Positions 59,172 to 64,000 of a stretch of DNA of 64,000 bases are shown here, one piece after another. The notes beneath the pieces are model-generated. The model was not told the origin of the DNA and did not search any database. It saw only the letters and a program-made list of their open reading frames with translations. The stretch lies in the NCBI GenBank assembly GCA_003344405.1, contig NOWV01000160.1, forward strand, positions 117,050 to 181,049, given 5' to 3'. Source of the DNA: Trichoplax sp. H2 (taxonomy: Eukaryota > Placozoa > Uniplacotomia > Trichoplacea). Position 1 is the first letter of the stretch; the number at the start of each line of letters is the position of its first letter. The translations under genes and the position numbers were made by a program.

Positions 59172-61854
59172 TCAATTGGATTTACCAACATCATCTTGGC
59201 CTTTCTTACTGCTACTATAATGCCTATATTCGGGTTTTAACTCCCATAAATTTCGATATCGTTTTTCCTTTGTATTGAATTGTCCAATTTCGTGCATAAT
59301 TCCTTTAAGGTACATCTAATACGGTGAAATCATACATTTAGGTTGATCAACATTGGGATATTGGTAAAAAGAGTACAAAATCAGTGGCATTTGGTGTCAT
59401 ATTCAATTTACTATTGAGTCGCATAGAAACGAGAGTGGAATAACTCTAGCTTTTACTTACCACAGGTTGTTGCGTAATGTCTGCTAAACTTTTAAGACTA
59501 TAATATTGATGCTTTTCAAAAGCGGCAAATAACATCTCTTTTACGTGATCACGATCAGCACGAGCTCTCTTGCCTTCTTCCTTCTTCTGTACAGGTACTC
59601 GAAGTTCAACATGATCAGAAACTGGACGATATGTATTAACAACTTGACTTAAAAACTTAGGTTGACGACGAGGAGATTTTGCAAGTTCTGTTTTTCTACG
59701 CTTGAGATTCAAATACATTCGTTCATTAAGCGCCCTTAGGTCAATTTTTCGTACAACTTTACCAACAATTTCTGGTTCTGCATGGAATGTTCAGTTTGAG
59801 ATAGTTGGTAAGGCAATGTATCAATTTTGGGAATATTTTTGCTGTCACAACAGTAAAAGACTACGGTATCTTTCAGAAACTTACCAGTCGATGTATCGGC
59901 GGCGTTGTCTATTGCTGAAAGGGTTATGCAACGTATTTTAACAGATTGTCATAAAAATAGAGTAAATGGTTAGTATTGATAGCATACAATAGATTATACA
60001 CTGAACGATTCATTAAGGCTTGCTACGATATATCAAGCATGATTTAGCTCAGATTTAGTTTACCACTGATTATTTGTATGGATTGAAACACTATAGCACC
60101 TTGGTTACCAATACTATTACTATGTATACTTGGAAATGTCTAACACTATGGCCATTCATAACCGCTATTCCAATTATAGCATGCAATGAACAAATTCAGC
60201 TTGAAATACTTACACAGTGATCGTTTTAACGCTACTTGATATTGTCCACACTCATTGGAAACTAATTTATATTCCGTAGGAATATTTGCTTCGCCACTTG
60301 AAGTAGCTGTAGTTAAGCTATTTTCCAAAAGAAATAACATCTACATTGCAAAGATATATCATCATTTCAATTTAATCTTGCAAAAATTCACCCTATCACA
60401 TAACAATGCTAAAGAAAGGGAAACTAACCTCTTCATTGGGGCCTTTTCTATGTCATTACCAATTTAAGAATAAAACGTATAAATTCCAAATTAGGTATAT
60501 TTGTGGTATCCTTATATCATACAACTCTTTGACGCATTAAAACCCTACAAATAGGTAGCAATATAGTTTTGCGTAAACTTACTTTTGGATCTTGACGGAG
60601 CCTACCTTACCACTCTCTGACTTTTGCCAGGCCTGCGATACAAATTTAGGAACCTATAACATAAAAATTAGCGAGAGGAACAACTTGAAAGGGTTCATTA
60701 CATTGCCTACTCAATTCCTTTATAATTTTGTAGAAATTAGCAAGACGAACAACTTGAAAGGGTTCATTGCATTGCCTACTCAATTCCTTTATAATTTTGT
60801 AGAAATTAGTGAGACGAACAACTATGAAGGGTTCATTACATTGCCGACTCAATTCCTTAACAATTTTGTAAAAATTAGCGAGACGAACAACTTAAAAGGG
60901 TTCATTACATTGCCTACTCAATTCCTTTATAATTTTGTAGAAATTAGCAAGACGAACAACTTGAAAGGGTTCATTGCATTGCCTACTCAATTCCTTTATA
61001 ATTTTGTAGAAATTAGTGAGACGAACAACTTTGAAGGATTCATTACATTGCCGACTCAATTCCTTTACAATTTTGTAAAAATTAGCGAGACGAACAACTT
61101 AAAAGGGTTCATTACATTGCCTAGTCAATTCCTTTATAATTTTGTAATAACTGTAAACCAGTCATTACTTGGATTTGCTGAATGCGATATTACACAGGCA
61201 TCAGAGCTATCTCGAATGCTATGTTGTCAACGAGATTGTCAATAACTTGGCATCGGCAATCGTTAACAATAATAATAAGAGTAAAAGGAAACGGGAAGAG
61301 TTCTTCTAGGCAATAAATTGGCTGAAAGTCTACATTATAGAGTGAACGATATACCAACGGAACTCGTATGCGTCAATTTGCCGATAGCCAAGTCGAAATT
61401 TAATAATAATACTGCAACAATTGCTATGGCATGTGAATAGTAAATTAGTAAAGTAGACGCAATTAACTCTTTCGTTACCAATTATCAGTGGCGTGTTGCA
61501 ACATCGATTGCCTACCATACGGCAAACTACTGAGAATCTTCAAGCCTACTGTAAGCAGACATTGCCATTTGCTTTAGTATTGCCGACTAATTATCAACTA
61601 ATACAACGTTGGAATAACAGATAATGGTACTCTAATCAGCAAAGGCAATATCAAGCGAAAACCATGTCAGTCAGAATGACTGTCTTGTATCGCCTATCTA
61701 ATGTACTACGACGGATTTTATTGCCAGAGTCATTGAGTTGATCAATTTACAATTCTTCATTAAAGTACTCTACTCGTAAGTAGTGTATTACCTTTAGCAA
61801 CCAAACACTTTGATCGGCACTGGATACGTCCACAGATTCTTTACCATCATCCAT
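59172..61854 (-). CDS. GTF2F2: TFIIF beta subunit (RAP30)
   Basis: The small subunit of general transcription factor IIF, which brings RNA polymerase II to promoters; nuclear. Exons: 61854-61792 (MDDGKESVDVSS...SVWLLK), 60653-60583 (VPKFVSQAWQKSESGKVG), 60447-60429 (19-base microexon, KGPNEE), 60340-60214, 59914-59885 (30-base microexon), 59777-59461, 59315-59172. They join in frame to 256 residues, against about 250 in the family. Landmarks: VWLLKVPKFVSQAW at the N-terminal dimerisation region, VGKVVRKIDLRALNERMYL, GKRARADRDHVKEMLFAAFE, HQYYSLKSLADITQQPV in the C-terminal winged helix, and RNLWELKPEYRHY at the end. Without the 19-base microexon the frame is lost, so it is required. Intron 1 carries a 69-base repeat array ending almost at the exon 2 acceptor. 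Assignment near certain; start ATG is the first in frame. Confidence 0.97.
60671..61153. repeat. 69-base tandem repeat with a three-unit higher-order pattern, in GTF2F2 intron 1
   Basis: Seven units of exactly 69 bases start at 60671, 60740, 60809, 60878, 60947, 61016 and 61085. Units 1/4/7, 2/5 and 3/6 are closest to each other (for example GCAAGACGAAC in 2 and 5, GTGAGACGAAC in 3 and 6), so a 207-base trimer was duplicated. Because 69 is a multiple of three and no stop occurs, the plus strand shows a 217-residue open frame with a 23-residue repeat; it also runs antisense across exon 2. I regard that frame as a by-product of the repeat. Confidence 0.95.
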
Positions 61855-62159
61855 TCTGTTATTTCTATGTATCAACTGGAGTATAATCAACGCTGTTTTA
61901 TCCTAGAGCTGGTTTCTGTGGTATTATCAAAGTCAAGAAAAAAAGTAAACACCGTTAGCAGAGTTTTTTTGTAGTATACGAAATAAGTCGATTGCCAAGT
62001 TTGACAAAATTGAACTATTAACGCAAAGACAGTATTTTAATCGATATTAAAGTGGAGAGATGTTGACGGTAGGATTGCAATACGAGCCAATAAAAGCAAA
62101 ATAAAATGAAATGATCCTGTCATCTCTAATCTTCCCGTAATAAAATGTAAGATCGACGC
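61855..62159. other. 5' flank of GTF2F2
   Basis: Promoter side of GTF2F2. No TATA box at a convincing distance and no other gene seen. Confidence 0.35.
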
Positions 62160-62560
62160 TTCATTATTGCTAAGAGGGAAATTGATTTCATTTTGTCATT
62201 GGATGGCTACCATGTTGTACGTGAAAGTATCGCCGATCGAGTCCTCTGGCAACCCTAGCGATGGATGTCAATCTCAATTCATTGCTAAAAGGGAAATTGA
62301 TTTCAGTGAAAGTATCGCCGATCGAGTCTTCTGGCAACCCTAGCGATGGATGTCAATCTCAATCCATTGCTAAGAGGAAAATTGATTTCAGTGAAAGTAT
62401 CGCCAATCGAGTCTTCTGGCAACCCTAGCCATGGATGTCAATCTCAATCCATTGCTAAGAGGGAAATTGATTTCATTTTGTCATTTGATCGTTACCATGT
62501 TGCAAGTGAAAATATCGCAAATCGATGGCAACCCTAGCCATGGATATCAATCTCAATACG
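62160..62560. repeat. Tandem repeat, 85-base unit with optional 31-base insert
   Basis: Four copies headed by ATTGCTAAGAGGGAAATTGA at 62165, 62281, 62366 and 62451. Each contains GTGAAAGTATCGCCGATCGA, GTCTTCTGGCAACCCTAGC and GATGGATGTCAATCTCAATC in variant form. Copies 1 and 4 carry an extra 31-base stretch (TTTTGTCATTGGATGGCTAC...), copies 2 and 3 lack it. The last copy is eroded at its end. Confidence 0.9.
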
Positions 62561-63212
62561 TATCCATTTCAGTCGAGTCCACGAAGGCTACTCGCCATCA
62601 AAGTTAATTAAAATCAATCCCAACTCTTGATTCATCCATCGTCTGCTTGATGGACTGATGATGATATTGTAGCAAGCTGATGTTGTACTTTTACCATGAC
62701 ATGGACAACGAATCAAGTCTATCCTAAAAATACATATCAAGCTCATCACCAACGTTGAGTTGTCATCGTCAACTGATTGGACAGGGTACTGCATGAAATG
62801 GATCAACGGATCAACTGATTCCTACTCAGTAGAAATGATCCAATTTTAAATTATTAGCATTACCTAGGCCTAATAAGACAGCAGTTTTAGCCTCGGCTCT
62901 TGACTTGATCAACTCGATGGCGAAAATGGCTGCCGCAAGGAAAGCTCCAATTCAGCGCAGCCTTGTTGCAGTACTTCAACTGCTGTGCGTCTCATCCCAA
63001 GTCAATTTCGTGGCGAGTCCAGTAGACGCTTTCGACTCCAGTACTGTACACTGTACACTACAGTACTATACACTGTAGGTGGCCATCCATGGGATCAAGG
63101 GGCACACCGTGCTTAGTACTGTAACCACAATCCTTCCTAGCTTGGAACTGTAGCTTGGGGACTGAAAGGGCAAAACTCCATTTTGGTCTACTGTATCTCT
63201 ATGACTGGTGAT
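62561..63212. other. Spacer between right-end repeats
   Basis: No supported gene. A minus-strand open segment near 62870-62960 reads as a short hydrophobic peptide but has an upstream stop within two codons and no partner exon. GTAC-type pentamers lie at 63040-63080. Confidence 0.35.
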
Positions 63213-63367
63213 ATTGACCAGGATGGTGCCCATGTCGCCTAGTGTATATACTAGGCGACATGGTCTACATGGGTAGTTTAGAATACTTTATTGACCAGGA
63301 TGGTGCCCATGTCGCCTACTGTATATACTAGGCGACATGGTCTACATGGGTAGTTTAGAATACTTTA
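63213..63367. repeat. Tandem pair of 77-base units, each with a strong hairpin
   Basis: Two copies start at 63213 and 63290 (ATTGACCAGGATGGTGCCCA). The first contains a perfect 14-bp inverted repeat, CCATGTCGCCTAGT at 63230-63243 and its complement at 63250-63263, around a GTATAT loop. The second hairpin (63307-63340) has one mismatch (CCTACT). The GGTGCCCA phrase links it to the satellite that follows. Confidence 0.93.
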
Positions 63368-63424
63368 TTGACTGTGGCATGAATGCGCTAAACCGGCAAA
63401 ACTCCACTTTGTCTACTGTACCTC

Positions 63425-64000
63425 TATGACCGCTGATATTCACCAAAATGGTGCCCAATCCATTGCAATGTCAAAACTCCTTTTTGTCTACTCCATGACC
63501 TGAGATATTCACCATAATGGTGCCCAATCCATTTCAATGTCAAAACTCCTTTTTGTCTACTCTATGACCGGAGATATTCACCATAATGGTGCCCAATCCA
63601 TTTCAATGTCAGAACTCCTTGTTGTCTACTCTATGACCTGAGATATTCACCATAATGGTGCCCAATCCATTTCAATGTCAAAACTCCTTTTTGTCTACTC
63701 TATGACCGGAGATATTCACCATAATGGTGCCCAATCCATTTCAATGTCAAAACTCCTTGTTGTCTACTCTATGACCTGAGATATTCACCATAATGGTGCC
63801 CAATCCATTTCAATGTCAAAACTCCTTGTTGTCTACTCTATGACCTGAGATATTCACCATAATGGTGCCCAATCCATTTCAACGTCAAAACTCCTTTTTG
63901 TCTACTCTATGACCGGAGATATTCACCATAATGGTGCCCAATCCATTTCAATGTCAAAACTCCTTGTTGTCTACTCTATGACCTGAGATATTCACCATAA
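63425..64000. repeat. 69-base satellite running off the window end
   Basis: Units of exactly 69 bases, counted at GAGATATTCACCATAATGG: 63502, 63571, 63640, 63709, 63778, 63847, 63916 and 63985, plus an older copy near 63430. Each holds the palindrome CACCATAATGGTG and then CCCAATCCATTTCAATGTCA and AAACTCCTTTTTGTCTACTC. Two variants (ACCTGAG and ACCGGAG) partly alternate. It is unrelated in sequence to the 69-base array at 60.7 kb. Confidence 0.95.

Noticed and set aside
60592-61245. Plus-strand 217-residue repeat protein
   Set aside because: It consists of 69-base repeat units plus the antisense of GTF2F2 exon 2; better explained as an intronic repeat array without stops.
62870-62960. Possible minus-strand exon with a hydrophobic peptide ending at a GTAATG donor
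   Set aside because: A stop lies two codons upstream, no acceptor fits and no family is recognisable.

Overview
This is eukaryotic DNA: AT-rich, with spliced genes (GT-AG introns, several exons only 13-30 bases long) and a fully metazoan gene set. An NCAM-type adhesion protein, uromodulin-type D8C/EGF modules, a DYRK1 kinase, TTAGGG-type telomeric repeats and compact genes with short introns suggest an early-branching animal, most likely a placozoan (Trichoplax/Hoilungia group). The species call is inference from gene style, not from a marker. I rebuilt exons by matching reading frame, splice sites and intron phase; first exons are the weakest part.

Layout. 1-5.4 kb (minus): a secreted or surface protein made of phase-1 D8C and EGF exons followed by a fibrinogen-like C-terminal exon; an in-frame TAA interrupts it just before that last domain. 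5.4-12.4 kb: intergenic, with a diverged tandem repeat, an inverted repeat and a degenerate telomere-like tract. 12.4-17.0 kb (plus): a membrane protein with five Ig domains, two FN3 domains and one TM helix, the NCAM/fasciclin II layout. About 240 bases after it lies a TTAGGG-type tract bracketed by a 17-base duplication. 20.4-22.3 kb (minus): an intronless SLC13 transporter. 26.8-27.4 kb (plus): an intronless MAD2L2/REV7. 29.6-32.5 kb (minus): a DYRK1-type kinase in eight exons. 33-40 kb: gene-poor and repeat-rich, with GTAC-type simple repeats and a ~110-base satellite. 40.2-43.4 kb (minus): fibrillarin in eight exons. 43.4-47.3 kb: a second, unrelated ~103-125-base satellite. 47.3-56.9 kb (minus): two tandem PA-TM-RING-H2 ubiquitin ligases of the RNF13/RNF167 family. 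59.2-61.9 kb (minus): TFIIF beta subunit (GTF2F2) in seven exons, two of them microexons, with a 69-base higher-order repeat in intron 1. 62-64 kb: three tandem repeat families, one with a strong hairpin; the last runs off the window end.

The genes do not form one pathway. FBL (rRNA 2'-O-methylation), GTF2F2 (Pol II initiation), MAD2L2 (translesion synthesis) and DYRK1 are housekeeping or regulatory; the NCAM-like and D8C/EGF proteins are adhesion or extracellular; the RING ligases are probably endolysosomal. I found no transposase, reverse transcriptase, CRISPR array, tRNA or rRNA. The observations most worth checking are the stop codon splitting the D8C/EGF gene, the telomeric-repeat insertion with flanking duplication, an unexplained cluster of short perfect hairpins at 58.2-58.9 kb, the microexons, and the structured repeats at the right end.
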